Part shown: positions 43,525 to 52,671 of the stretch, one piece after another
How positions within the stretch are numbered: position 1 is the first letter of the stretch
Layout: each line of letters starts with the position of its first letter
DNA from: Gammaproteobacteria bacterium
Lineage (GTDB): Bacteria > Pseudomonadota > Gammaproteobacteria > Steroidobacterales > Steroidobacteraceae
Direction of reading: 5' to 3'
NCBI GenBank assembly: GCA_003134045.1
Contig: PLAH01000197.1
Coordinates: 1-64,000 of the forward strand
Length of the DNA stretch: 64,000 nt
The notes under the pieces: generated by a model
Seen by the model: only the letters and a program-made list of their open reading frames with translations
Database searches by the model: none
Told to the model about the DNA's origin: nothing
Position numbers and translations under genes: made by a program

Positions 43525-44841
43525 ATGACGCGTGCGCAGAACGAGGCGCTGACGCGCATGGGGGCTGGCTCACCGGCGCGCGGGCTGCTGTCCAAGTATT
43601 GGCAGCCCATCGTGTTGATCGAGGAACTGGTTGGTCCGCGACCTCTCAAGGCCGCGCGCATATTCGGTGTGGATCTCATCGTCTTCCGCGGCACCGACGG
43701 TCGGCTGGGTCTTCTCGATCGGAACTGTCCCCATCGCGGCGCGGACCTCGCGTTCGGGCGCCTCGAGGACGGCGGGGTGCGGTGCTTGTTCCATGGATGG
43801 CTGTTCGGCGCCGACGGTCGCTGCCTCGACACGCCGGGCGAGCCGCCCGAGAGTCGAATCTGCAGCCGGGTGCGTCAGAAATCGTATCCGGTTCAGGAGC
43901 GCGGCGGAATCGTCTTCGGCTTTCTGGGAGACGGCGAACCACCGGCTCTACCTGCACTCGATTGCTTCATTGCGCCCGACAGCCATGTGTTTGCCTTCAA
44001 GGGGCACTTGCAATGCAACTGGCTGCAGGCCGTCGAAGTGGGAGTCGACCCGGCGCACGCGAGTTTTCTGCATCGATTCTTCGATGACGACGCAGAGGAT
44101 TCCTACGGCAGACAGTTTCGCGCGACCTCCGCCGACAGCGACATGCCGATGACCAAGGTCTTGAGGCTCTACCCGCAGCCCCGCATCGAAGTCGAGCCCA
44201 TCGACATCGGACTACGGATCACGGCGTTGCGCGATATCGGCAACGGCAAGATGCACGTGCGCGTCACCAATCTGCTGTTCCCGCAGGCGTTCGTGATCCC
44301 CCTGTCGGAAACCATGAGCATCACGCAATGGCACGTGCCCGTGGACGATGTGAGCTGTTATTGGTTTGCGATCTTCACCAGTTTTACCGACGTCGTAGAC
44401 AAACACACCATGCGCGAGCAGCGGCTGCGCCTGTACACGCTGCCAGACTACAAGCCGCGCTTGGGGCGTTTCAACGATTACGGCTTCGACCTCGAGGAGC
44501 AGGAGCGGCGCACGTATACCGGGATGGGCGAGGATATCAACGTGCATGACCAGTGGGCTGTCGAATCCCAGGGCGAAATTCAAGACCGTACACGTGAGCA
44601 TCTGGGTCTGACGGATAAGGCCATCGTCGCCTTTCGGCAAATGCTGCTCACGGCCTTCCGGCAAGCTGCGGCCGGAGAGAGAGTGCCGATGGAACTCGAT
44701 GCGGTGGCCGCTTCCCAGATCGAAGGCCCGTCGACCATGGACGGCATTGGTCCTGCCGATGGATGGGAAGACTATTGGCGCGCCGTGGACGCGCGACGGC
44801 GGCAGGGCGCCGTGCTCGCGTGGCGTGAGCGTACCGGCTGA
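43525..44841 (+). CDS. Rieske non-heme iron oxygenase, large subunit
   Basis: About 438 residues (MTRAQNEALTRMG; a TTG lies one codon upstream). The Rieske [2Fe-2S] site is CPHRGADLAF with CLFHGWLF, at about residues 68-95. The mononuclear iron site is in VEVGVDPAHASFLHRFF (Asp-x-x-His-x-x-x-x-His). Its length and the C-terminal VHDQWAVESQGEIQDRTREHLG place it with phenoxybenzoate/vanillate-type oxygenases that demethylate or cleave aromatic ethers. No reductase gene is next to it, so electrons must come from elsewhere. It is divergent from the IclR regulator. Confidence 0.92.
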   Translation: MTRAQNEALTRMGAGSPARGLLSKYWQPIVLIEELVGPRPLKAARIFGVDLIVFRGTDGRLGLLDRNCPHRGADLAFGRLEDGGVRCLFHGWLFGADGRCLDTPGEPPESRICSRVRQKSYPVQERGGIVFGFLGDGEPPALPALDCFIAPDSHVFAFKGHLQCNWLQAVEVGVDPAHASFLHRFFDDDAEDSYGRQFRATSADSDMPMTKVLRLYPQPRIEVEPIDIGLRITALRDIGNGKMHVRVTNLLFPQAFVIPLSETMSITQWHVPVDDVSCYWFAIFTSFTDVVDKHTMREQRLRLYTLPDYKPRLGRFNDYGFDLEEQERRTYTGMGEDINVHDQWAVESQGEIQDRTREHLGLTDKAIVAFRQMLLTAFRQAAAGERVPMELDAVAASQIEGPSTMDGIGPADGWEDYWRAVDARRRQGAVLAWRERTG

Positions 44842-44978
44842 CGGATAAGAGTTTACGCAGATTCGATTCGAGACATAAAAAAGCTAAGGATCCTGGTACG
44901 CAGGTATTCAGTGTGGTGAGCAGTGGGGGGTTGAGGACGTTTTTTTAGTTTCATCTACTATAAAAGGGACCAACCGCA

Positions 44979-47330
44979 ATGAATCTACCAAAGTTTGCGC
45001 GTGCCTTGCTGATGCTGGGCATGCTGCAAGAAGCTGCGTACGGCGACTCACCCGTCAGCGTTGATTGCAGTGTCTCCTCCGCGCCGGAGCAGTGCCTTCG
45101 AACGCCGAACAGCGCGCAAGCCACGGCACTCACACCTCAAGCTAATGAACTCGAAGGGATCGTCGTCACCGCGGAAAAGCGGGCTGAAGACATCAAGGAG
45201 GTGCCGCTCAGCGTCACCGTGATCAGCGGGGCTGCGCTGGAGAGCCAAAAAATCGAGAACTACGATGATCTCGCCCGTGTGGTGCCCGGTCTATCCGTCA
45301 GCGATGCAGGGGCACCGAACCTCGCCCGGCTGACGCTGCGTGGAGTGAGCTCGGCGCAAGGCACGGCAACGGTCGGCGTCTATCTCGACGATATTTCGCT
45401 CACGATCCCGAACCTATTCTTCACCGGCGCGACCTTGCCGCAACTCTTCGACTTGCAAGATGCGGAGGTCCTGCGGGGTCCCCAGGGAACTCTCTATGGC
45501 GCGAGCTCTCTCGGTGGCACGATCCGATTCACCAGCAACGCGCCCAAGCTGAACACGTTCGAGGGCAGCGTTCGCGCCGATCTTGCGGACACGAACGCTG
45601 CCGGACTCGACCATCTCGTCCAGGCCGTCGTGAACGTTCCTCTCATCGAGGACACGATGGCGTTGCGGATCGGCGTGCAGAGCAGCGACGACGCTGGCTA
45701 TGTCAATCGCATCGGCGAGGCGGGCGCCTTCTACGCGGGAATGAACGACGACCGCACGACGTCGGCCCGTGCAACCTTGCTCATCAAACCTACGCAGGAC
45801 CTGACCATCAAGCCGGCACTCCTTTGGCAGCAGTTCTCGACCGGCGGCACCGATGCATTCGATCTTTCGCTGCCGCGCTACGAACAGCAAAAGCTGAGCG
45901 GCGAGCCTGATACGGACCGACTGTTCGTCCCCAGCCTCACGCTCGATGCAGATCTGCACCAGGCCAATTTGATTTCCGTAACCAGCTACGTCAGCCGCAC
46001 CAACGACCGTATCCAGGACGGACAGGCTTACAACAGCGGATACCTCGCCAGCGTCCTCGATCCGAGCTTTGGCTCCACCTTCGACGCGATCGCGGCGCTG
46101 CCGGGTCCCTACAGCAACCGGGTCTCATCGGAGCAATGGTCCGAAGAGTTGAGGCTTAGCTCAAAATCGATGATCGAGACCGGCCGGCCCTATGAGGGAC
46201 AGATCGGTTTCTACTACTTCGACCAGGACATCCGTACCCTCGACGATGAATATGTGACGGGGCTGGCGACAACGCTGGAGAGCGTTTTCCCCGGGCAGAC
46301 TCCGAGCGCAGTCCTCGGCGCGCCGCTGGTGAACGACGAACTCGGCTACTTTCACTATGACGACAAACAGCGCGAGACGGCGATATTTGGCGAAGCGTCT
46401 TATGAGCCCTTGTCCGGGCTGAAAGCGACTTTCGGGTTCCGGAAATCCTACGCCCATACGAGCTATGACCTGACCGAGGGCGGCTGGTTGGCCTTGGGCA
46501 TCCCGGCCGCCTATTCGAAGGGCGACACCGAGCAACCATTCACACCGAAGTTCGCGCTGTCCTATGACGTCAACGAGGACGCCACCGTGTATACCACCGC
46601 TGCCAAAGGGTTTCGGCTGGGCGGGGCCGGTGCGCCGTTGCCGTCGAGCTGCGGAATATCGCTGTCGGGCTACGGGATTGCGAACGCGACCAACAGCTAC
46701 AGCCCGGACTCGCTGTGGAGCTATGAAGGCGGCGCCAAATTCCGGACGTTCGGGAATCGCCTCAGCGTCAATGCGGACGGCTTCTACATCAATTGGAGCA
46801 ATATTCAGCAGAGTCTGTACCTCCCCTCGTGCGGCTATGCCGCCACGGTCAATGCCGGCGATGCCCGAAGCTACGGAGGCGAGATCGAGGCTACGCTGCT
46901 GGTGACGCGCGACCTCTCGTTGGGGTTCAAGGGGTCGATCGATAACGCCAAGATCACGAAGGCCGCTGCGGGCACTGGTGCGAGCGACGGGGACTGGCTG
47001 CTCGACGTTCCAAAGTACAACCTGACGGTCGATGTCGATGACCGATACCCGATCACGCCGGCGCTCGGCGGCTATTTCCATACCGATGTGGATCGCGTCG
47101 GTGCAAGCTACGGTAGTTTCGACATCACCGACACCGATTACTATCGGCCGGCATATACGACGGTCAATATGAACCTCGGAGTGCAGACGGGCCGTTACGA
47201 TCTCTCGCTCTTTGCGCGAAATCTTCTCGACGCCGATACGATCATCCAGCGGCCGGCACTGCTGTTCATCAATCAAGGGATCAGGATCCGGCCACGCACG
47301 ATCGGACTGTCCGTACGTGCCAAGTTCTAG
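44979..47330 (+). CDS. TonB-dependent receptor for the catabolic cluster
   Basis: 783 residues. A signal peptide is followed by ELEGIVVTAEKRAEDIKEVPLSV (TonB box and plug start), LTLRGVSSAQ and DAEVLRGPQGTLYGASSLGG, with the barrel ending IRPRTIGLSVRAKF. This is the sphingomonad-type receptor class found in catabolic clusters for organic compounds, many of them plant-derived or steroid-like. The next gene, a secreted hydrolase, starts one base after its stop. An AT-rich segment with CTATAA at about 44956 may be its promoter. Confidence 0.92.
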   Translation: MNLPKFARALLMLGMLQEAAYGDSPVSVDCSVSSAPEQCLRTPNSAQATALTPQANELEGIVVTAEKRAEDIKEVPLSVTVISGAALESQKIENYDDLARVVPGLSVSDAGAPNLARLTLRGVSSAQGTATVGVYLDDISLTIPNLFFTGATLPQLFDLQDAEVLRGPQGTLYGASSLGGTIRFTSNAPKLNTFEGSVRADLADTNAAGLDHLVQAVVNVPLIEDTMALRIGVQSSDDAGYVNRIGEAGAFYAGMNDDRTTSARATLLIKPTQDLTIKPALLWQQFSTGGTDAFDLSLPRYEQQKLSGEPDTDRLFVPSLTLDADLHQANLISVTSYVSRTNDRIQDGQAYNSGYLASVLDPSFGSTFDAIAALPGPYSNRVSSEQWSEELRLSSKSMIETGRPYEGQIGFYYFDQDIRTLDDEYVTGLATTLESVFPGQTPSAVLGAPLVNDELGYFHYDDKQRETAIFGEASYEPLSGLKATFGFRKSYAHTSYDLTEGGWLALGIPAAYSKGDTEQPFTPKFALSYDVNEDATVYTTAAKGFRLGGAGAPLPSSCGISLSGYGIANATNSYSPDSLWSYEGGAKFRTFGNRLSVNADGFYINWSNIQQSLYLPSCGYAATVNAGDARSYGGEIEATLLVTRDLSLGFKGSIDNAKITKAAAGTGASDGDWLLDVPKYNLTVDVDDRYPITPALGGYFHTDVDRVGASYGSFDITDTDYYRPAYTTVNMNLGVQTGRYDLSLFARNLLDADTIIQRPALLFINQGIRIRPRTIGLSVRAKF

Positions 47331-47331
47331 T

Positions 47332-48618
47332 ATGGCCGCGCGTAGCCGGATGCTGAATGTGGCCGACTTGTGCCGGGGTGCAGCCGCGTTGTTGGTCTTC
47401 ACGGCCAACGCGCAGGCCGGCTCCGTTCCACCGTCCGACCCGTGGGCCGGCGATGGTGGGGCACCCGGCTTCTACTCGTGGTCCGATCTGCTCGCCTCGC
47501 CCCCTGGGACGATGCTGCGCCATGAACCGTTGCCCGTCGCGTTCAGCCTGCCCGCCGCGGGCCGAGCCGAGCGCATCCTCTATGTCTCGAGCGACTGGAA
47601 GGACGGTCACGCCATCACTGTTTCAGGTGCGGTCTACTTCCCCATGGGAAATGCGCCGCCGGGAGGCTGGCCGATCGTGGCCTGGGCGCACGGGACGACC
47701 GGAGTGGCGGACGTTTGCGCGCCGTCGCTGCGGCCCCACTCGACCAGCGACAGTGCCTATCTGGATGCTTGGCTCGAACAGGGCTACGCCGTTGTCGCCA
47801 CCGACTATCCAGGTCTCGGCACGCCGGGCCCGCACCCCTACCTGCTGTATCGCCCGGAGGGGCTCGCCGTGCTGGACAGTATTCGCGCCGGGTTGGGGGC
47901 GTGGCCTGCGCTCCTGAAGAATCAAGCGGTCGCGGTTGGACAATCTCAGGGTGCAGGTGCGGCGCTCGGCGCGGGTTATCTCTCCCGAAGCTACGCGTCC
48001 GGCGTCAATCTGGTCGGGGTGGTCGCGACGGGGATCGTCGCCGCGGTCGCCGACGTCAAAGGTGCGCCGCAGCTTCCGCAGACCGATTTCTATGCCGATC
48101 CTGACTACTACGACGCCGCATTTGCCATGTTGCACTTCCTCGGCACGGATCGCGCCATCGATCCGTCGATCGATCCGGATAAGTATGTTTCAAAGATCGG
48201 CCGTCCGCTCCTCCACTCGGGTCTCTCGGCTTGCATGTCGGACATGGTTAACGTCGCGAAAGCAGGTGGTGTTACCGCCGCCTCGATCTACAAAAAAAGC
48301 GTCGCGGCGCTCGATCGGATGGAGACTGTTCATGGTAGTTTCCCCACGGCAGAGATACCGGTTCCCGTCTTCGTGGGCACGGGCTTGGCTGATAGCGCCG
48401 CCGGCACCACCGGCCAATACAACTTTGTCTCCGCCATGTGCCGTGCGGGCGTGACCGTGGACTGGCGATACTATCCGCACGCCACGCACACGAGCGCTGT
48501 AAACCGATCGCTGGAGCATTCGAAACCGTTTGTTGCTGCGCTGATGGCCGGTCGGCCGGTAGAAAGCCGGTGCGCCGCGCTGGTTCCTCCGGGCCCGCTG
48601 CAAACGCCTGTAGAATAG
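47332..48618 (+). CDS. Secreted lipase/alpha-beta hydrolase (LIP family)
   Basis: 428 residues from MAARSRMLNVADLCRGAAALLVFTANAQAG, a signal peptide. The start at 47332 sits one base after the receptor stop. IVAWAHGTTGVADVCAPS is the oxyanion region, AVGQSQGAGAALGA holds the nucleophile Ser, GTGLADSAAG the Asp and YPHATHTSAVN the His. The pattern fits secretory lipases of the Candida LIP type (PF03583). It probably hydrolyses an ester outside the cytoplasm before uptake by the receptor. Confidence 0.88.
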   Translation: MAARSRMLNVADLCRGAAALLVFTANAQAGSVPPSDPWAGDGGAPGFYSWSDLLASPPGTMLRHEPLPVAFSLPAAGRAERILYVSSDWKDGHAITVSGAVYFPMGNAPPGGWPIVAWAHGTTGVADVCAPSLRPHSTSDSAYLDAWLEQGYAVVATDYPGLGTPGPHPYLLYRPEGLAVLDSIRAGLGAWPALLKNQAVAVGQSQGAGAALGAGYLSRSYASGVNLVGVVATGIVAAVADVKGAPQLPQTDFYADPDYYDAAFAMLHFLGTDRAIDPSIDPDKYVSKIGRPLLHSGLSACMSDMVNVAKAGGVTAASIYKKSVAALDRMETVHGSFPTAEIPVPVFVGTGLADSAAGTTGQYNFVSAMCRAGVTVDWRYYPHATHTSAVNRSLEHSKPFVAALMAGRPVESRCAALVPPGPLQTPVE

Positions 48619-48671
48619 AGGGAGGGATCAAGTAACATGCCGACCAACGTCGGCGACACAGTCAGCACCCC

Positions 48672-49448
48672 ATGGCAGTCAAGAGCGAACCCAAGGAACC
48701 TCGAGATTTCGTCGGGTCGGTCAAGCATGTGCTCGACGTATTCAAGGCATTCGACCGGAATCACCAGCAGATGACGCTATCGGCAGTCTCCGAGCGCACC
48801 GGTATGACCCGCGCAGGCGCCCGACGATATTTATTGACGCTCGAGCATCTGGGCTATATCGCCAAGGATGATCGCCTGTTCCGCCTCACGGCCAAGGTAC
48901 TCGATCTGGGTTTTGCGTTCATGGACACGATGCCGCTGACCGACCTGGCCCGGCCGTATCTACAGAGGATCACGCGCGAGACTGGCGAGATCGCGGGTCT
49001 CGCCGTGCTCGACCGCGGCGATATCATTCACTTGGTCGGCTCTACCGTGGAACGCCAGCTCGCACCCACGCTCGCGATCGGCCGGCGCTTCAATGCGCTC
49101 TATACGTCTTCGGGACGGGTGATCGTTGCCTTTCTGAATCCCGTGGGCCGCGAGGAATTGCTCAAAAGCGGCGTAATCGCTGCGATCACGCCGCATAGCC
49201 TCGCGAGCAGGGAACGCATCCGCGCGGAACTCGAGTTGGTGCAGCACCAAGGCTATGCGGTCGTCGATCAGGAAATGGAAGTGGGCATTCGCTCACTCGC
49301 CGTACCCGTGCTGGATAGAAAGGAGGCGCCGGTGGCGGCCGTCACCGTGCTCACGAACGTTGCGATGGTGACAAAGAGGCAACTCATCGAGCAGATCCTG
49401 CCCGTCGTACGGCGCATCGTCCGCGAGATCCCGACCCAGGCGCCTTGA
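48672..49448 (+). CDS. IclR-family regulator, second copy
   Basis: 258 residues. HTH: MTLSAVSERTGMTRAGARRYLLTLEHLGYI; effector domain: LTDLARPYLQRITRETGEIAGLAVLDRGDIIHL to VGIRSLAVPVLDRKEAPVAAVTVLTN. It is related to PcaR/PobR but only moderately to the regulator at 42598-43398. It lies 54 bases after the lipase-like gene and is convergent with the M24 gene. It is a good candidate for binding the palindrome at 52104-52122. Confidence 0.9.
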   Translation: MAVKSEPKEPRDFVGSVKHVLDVFKAFDRNHQQMTLSAVSERTGMTRAGARRYLLTLEHLGYIAKDDRLFRLTAKVLDLGFAFMDTMPLTDLARPYLQRITRETGEIAGLAVLDRGDIIHLVGSTVERQLAPTLAIGRRFNALYTSSGRVIVAFLNPVGREELLKSGVIAAITPHSLASRERIRAELELVQHQGYAVVDQEMEVGIRSLAVPVLDRKEAPVAAVTVLTNVAMVTKRQLIEQILPVVRRIVREIPTQAP

Positions 49449-49454
49449 GAGCCT

Positions 49455-50645
49455 CTACTCGAACAGCATTGGACTCGTGATCAGCAGCTCCGACCCGTCG
49501 CGGGTGACGATCACGCTGTTCTCGAACCCGGCCTGACCGACACCATCACGCGCGAAAAACATTTCCACACTGATGACCATGTTTTCGCGCAAGACGAACT
49601 CCGCATCCGGGCCCACGCGCACCGAAATGCTGGGCGCCTCGAAAAACAAACCATTGCCGTGGCCGTACACCGGCCACTCGCGCGTGAGATCACTTGGCTC
49701 GCCGCCGAACTGCGCCGTGAGCCGATCGCCGATTGCGACCAGCTCGTGCACCTTGACACCGGCGCGCACGGCAGCGAGCACGGTGCTCACCGCCTCGGCA
49801 TTGGCCTCGAGCAGGGCGCGCTGCGGCGGACTGGGGTGGGCGCCGCACACCACCGTGCGTCCTGGGCCGAGCCAATAGCCCTGAAACATCGGCCCGGTGA
49901 CCCACGCGCGCGCGAGTTCGTCGGCCGCGGGAGTCTGCTGGTTGTAGCCGACCACAGGATCGCTCGCCAGATGCTTCAGCTGTGCGCCGTGACTGATTGC
50001 CAGCTGATGCACGTGGCCGCCGCCGCGCGTCACCTGCCGCGCGGCCTCGCCGGCTGCTTCGGCCTGTGAACGGCCGGCGATCAGCGCCTGCGCGAGGGCC
50101 GTGATGGCAGCGCTTGCAGTCTTTCCTGCACAGCGGAAGGCCTCCAGCTCGCGCGCACTCTTTATCAGGCGCACCTCGCGCACCAGGTCATCGGCTATGA
50201 CCCACTGCACCTGCGGCGTCAGCGCCTGCAGCCGCGACCAATATTTCATCGGGATCAGGTCGGTTCCGACCAGCCCAACCTTCCGGCTGCCCGCCGCGGC
50301 AAGTCGATGCGCGACGGCTTCAAAGGTATTGGAGCAGGCCTGCACGCGATCCGTGGCGATCAGTTCGTGCCGTAGATCCTGCATGTCGGCAAACAGCTCG
50401 GGCGTTTGACCGACCTGTAACACGACGGCCGAGAACCCCTGCGGTCCGTTTCGGCCTTGTCCCGGCTGATTGCCGTAGTAATTGGCCAGGTACAGGAGGT
50501 CTGCGCAGCGATCATAGGTGCCGGCCGAACGGCTCCAGACCACCACCAGATCCAGCCCGCGTTGCTGCATGGCCTGCTGCACACGGTGCCAGCGCTGCGC
50601 ATACTCCTCGAGCGAAAAAAAGCGCGAACTCACCGTGGTGCTCAT
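49455..50645 (-). CDS. Creatinase-fold (M24) protein lacking the metal ligands
   Basis: 396 residues of the pita-bread fold. An N-terminal domain (RWHRVQQAMQQRGLDLVVVWS, DLLYLANYYG) precedes the M24 catalytic domain (VREVRLIKSARELEAFRCAG, VYGHGNGLFFEAPSISV, NMVISVEMFFA). The usual two metal Asp residues (D.G....GY..D.TRT) are missing: the segment reads VTGPMFQGYWLGPGRTVVC. Creatinase itself is metal-free in the same fold, so an amidino- or amide-hydrolase activity is more likely than a peptidase. It is translated with the MFS transporter gene (4-base overlap), suggesting the transporter brings in its substrate. Confidence 0.82.
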   Translation of the reverse strand: MSTTVSSRFFSLEEYAQRWHRVQQAMQQRGLDLVVVWSRSAGTYDRCADLLYLANYYGNQPGQGRNGPQGFSAVVLQVGQTPELFADMQDLRHELIATDRVQACSNTFEAVAHRLAAAGSRKVGLVGTDLIPMKYWSRLQALTPQVQWVIADDLVREVRLIKSARELEAFRCAGKTASAAITALAQALIAGRSQAEAAGEAARQVTRGGGHVHQLAISHGAQLKHLASDPVVGYNQQTPAADELARAWVTGPMFQGYWLGPGRTVVCGAHPSPPQRALLEANAEAVSTVLAAVRAGVKVHELVAIGDRLTAQFGGEPSDLTREWPVYGHGNGLFFEAPSISVRVGPDAEFVLRENMVISVEMFFARDGVGQAGFENSVIVTRDGSELLITSPMLFE

Positions 50646-51991
50646 GGCAACGTCGGCGAGATGAGCGCGCAGGATTGCGCGACCGGTGGGGCGGACGCAG
50701 CCGCCGCCGTGGCGAGCTCACGGGGTAGCAGTCGCGCCGCATAGACAATGAGCGCCACGCCCGCGACGGCGCCCGACAGCGTCAACGTCAGCGACACGCG
50801 CACGGCCTCGCCGCCATACCGCCCGGCAAGGGCATCGTTGAGTAGGCCAGCCAGCAGGGGACCCGCGCCGGGCCCAATGAGGTTGAGCAGCAGGTACACC
50901 AGGGCTGTCGCCTGCGCGCGTAGCCGCACCGGCATCAGCCGCTGCGTAATGGCGATCAGCGGCGCCATGTAGGCTCCCGCAAACACCACGGTCACGAAGT
51001 AAAACACGAACATGCCTGTGCCATTGGTGTGCAAAAATAGGTACATCGACGGCACCATCGCGCCTGCCGACAGAGCCGGTATCCATAGGTACCAGCGCTC
51101 ATCGTGCCTTCCCAGGCGGTCCGCGAGTACACCACCGGCCAGCGTGCCGAGGATTCCACCGACACCCTCGACGGTACCCGTCCACGCCCCCACGGCGCTG
51201 CTGCCCATGTGATAGAGGCGCATCAAATAAACCGGGGTCCAGGTCTCGAAGGCGTTGCCGGACAACGAGCACAGGCCCAAGCCCGCACCGTAGGCAAGGA
51301 AGCATTTGCACGCCAGCAGCGTCCGAACCGTGTCCGGCAGCGATTGCAGTCCTGGTTCTTCGGCCGATGCGTCCTGCTGGCCGCGCACGGGCTCGCGTAC
51401 CGTGACGCGCACGATCACGGCCATCAGCACGCCCGGCAAACCGACCAGCATCAGCGCTGAACGCCAACCGTAATGCTCGCTTGCCCAGCCACCAATCGAC
51501 AGGCCCATTGCCATTCCGATGGAGATGCCAAGTCCATAGATCGCGAATGCGGTCGCGCGTCGGTGCGACGGAAAATAATCCGCGATGAGTGAACTCGCCG
51601 CCGGACTGCAGGCCGATTCACCGAGCGCGACGCCAACGCGAGCCGCGATCAGCTGCGCGAAATTCCGTGCGAGTCCCGACACGGCCGTCATCGCACTCCA
51701 GACGACCATTCCGAGCGAGATCAGCGAGCGGCGTGAGCCTCGATCGGCCCAGCGTGCGATGGGCACGCCGGCAAGCGAGTACACGAGCGCAAAGGCGAAC
51801 CCGGACAGCAACCCCAGCTCGCCGTCCGATAATCGCAGATCCTGCTTAATCGGTTGCAAGAGGATCACCAGCACATAGCGATCCATCCAATTGAAGCTGT
51901 AGACGGCGACCAGCATCGCGAGCACGTACCAGGAGTACATGGGCTGGTGGGGCTCGGCGTTGCGGACCACGAATGGACTTGTATCTGGCAA
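50642..51991 (-). CDS. MFS transporter, spinster-like
   Basis: 449 residues, 12 membrane segments. The start is MYSWYVLAMLVAVYSFNWMDRYVL, with the MFS motif A-like loop IARWADRGSRRSLISLGM between helices 2 and 3 and GESACSPAASSLIADYFPSHRRATAFAIYGLG between 4 and 5. The pattern is that of the spinster/aromatic-acid-like subfamily that often carries organic acids in catabolic clusters. It is first in a two-gene unit with the creatinase-fold gene and divergent from the isochorismatase pair, sharing a palindromic operator candidate. Confidence 0.9.
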   Translation of the reverse strand: MPDTSPFVVRNAEPHQPMYSWYVLAMLVAVYSFNWMDRYVLVILLQPIKQDLRLSDGELGLLSGFAFALVYSLAGVPIARWADRGSRRSLISLGMVVWSAMTAVSGLARNFAQLIAARVGVALGESACSPAASSLIADYFPSHRRATAFAIYGLGISIGMAMGLSIGGWASEHYGWRSALMLVGLPGVLMAVIVRVTVREPVRGQQDASAEEPGLQSLPDTVRTLLACKCFLAYGAGLGLCSLSGNAFETWTPVYLMRLYHMGSSAVGAWTGTVEGVGGILGTLAGGVLADRLGRHDERWYLWIPALSAGAMVPSMYLFLHTNGTGMFVFYFVTVVFAGAYMAPLIAITQRLMPVRLRAQATALVYLLLNLIGPGAGPLLAGLLNDALAGRYGGEAVRVSLTLTLSGAVAGVALIVYAARLLPRELATAAAASAPPVAQSCALISPTLP

Positions 51992-52103
51992 TTGTTGCTA
52001 CCTACACAAGCGGTACGGCGGGAGCGATTCGATGATAGTCGAGCCGCCGATTACAGTTGGGGCATTGTGCCACCAAATTGCAGCTGTTACTATTTGCGCA
52101 CAA

Positions 52104-52122
52104 TAGTTCGTATTACGAACTA
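52104..52122 (+). promoter_or_regulatory. 19-bp palindromic operator candidate
   Basis: TAGTTCGTATTACGAACTA is a perfect inverted repeat with one central base. It lies between the MFS gene (start 51991, minus) and the isochorismatase-like gene (start 52150, plus), where a shared regulator such as the IclR protein at 48672-49448 could control both. Confidence 0.6.
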
Positions 52123-52149
52123 CAGCGCTTCTCTCGCTTTCATCGGTTC

Positions 52150-52671
52150 ATGAACTCTCCAACGCACTCAATATCCGCCAGACCCCGCCGCTCGGTAATC
52201 GAGGGTAACCCTGCGTTGCTGGTGCTGGGCGGGGCGGATGTATATCGACCATTTGCACCGCTGCTGAACGCCGCACGCAGCCTATCCATCCCCGTCATCT
52301 TTGCCACTGTCGACGCTGAGACCTGCGGACCGACTGGGTCGGCGGTGCTTGCCGGCGAGGGGAGGATCCATCCTCCCTGCCTGTCTGCATTTCTCGGCAC
52401 GCCGTTATCACTGTTGCTGGCTCGACTGAATGCGCAGACGCTACTGTTGGCAGGCGGCCGAACCAGTGTGGAAGTCCACTATTCATTCGTCGATGCGCAC
52501 CAGAACGACTTTTTTTGCCGGTTGGCGGAGGACTGCATGGCGGGTGCGTCACCGGCGGCCCACGAGGCGGCTTTGAAAGCCATGGAATATTTGCAGACCG
52601 GCGCCCGCCAGAGCAGCACGACGCTAGTGGCTGCCCTGCAAGCTTTCGAAGCCCGGCGCTCGAGCAAATGA
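52150..52671 (+). CDS. Isochorismatase-fold protein lacking catalytic residues
   Basis: 173 residues from MNSPTHSISARP. The fold is that of the cysteine-hydrolase family: PALLVLGGADVYRPF stands where active members have VIDVQ, and GGRTSVEVHYSFVDAHQNDFFCRLAEDCMAGAS stands where they have GGFTDVCVH. The catalytic Asp is replaced (LGGAD) and the catalytic Cys is Glu. It is encoded directly before an active paralogue with a 4-base overlap. It looks like a structural or regulatory pseudoenzyme subunit rather than decay, because the frame is intact and codons look normal. Confidence 0.8.
   Translation: MNSPTHSISARPRRSVIEGNPALLVLGGADVYRPFAPLLNAARSLSIPVIFATVDAETCGPTGSAVLAGEGRIHPPCLSAFLGTPLSLLLARLNAQTLLLAGGRTSVEVHYSFVDAHQNDFFCRLAEDCMAGASPAAHEAALKAMEYLQTGARQSSTTLVAALQAFEARRSSK

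Noticed and set aside
46161-47408. 415-codon minus-strand frame opposite the TonB receptor
   Set aside because: No recognisable motif, and the plus-strand receptor barrel is continuous through it.
49455-50645. Calling the M24 gene an active Xaa-Pro dipeptidase
   Set aside because: Both metal-ligand Asp positions are replaced, so a metallopeptidase is unlikely.
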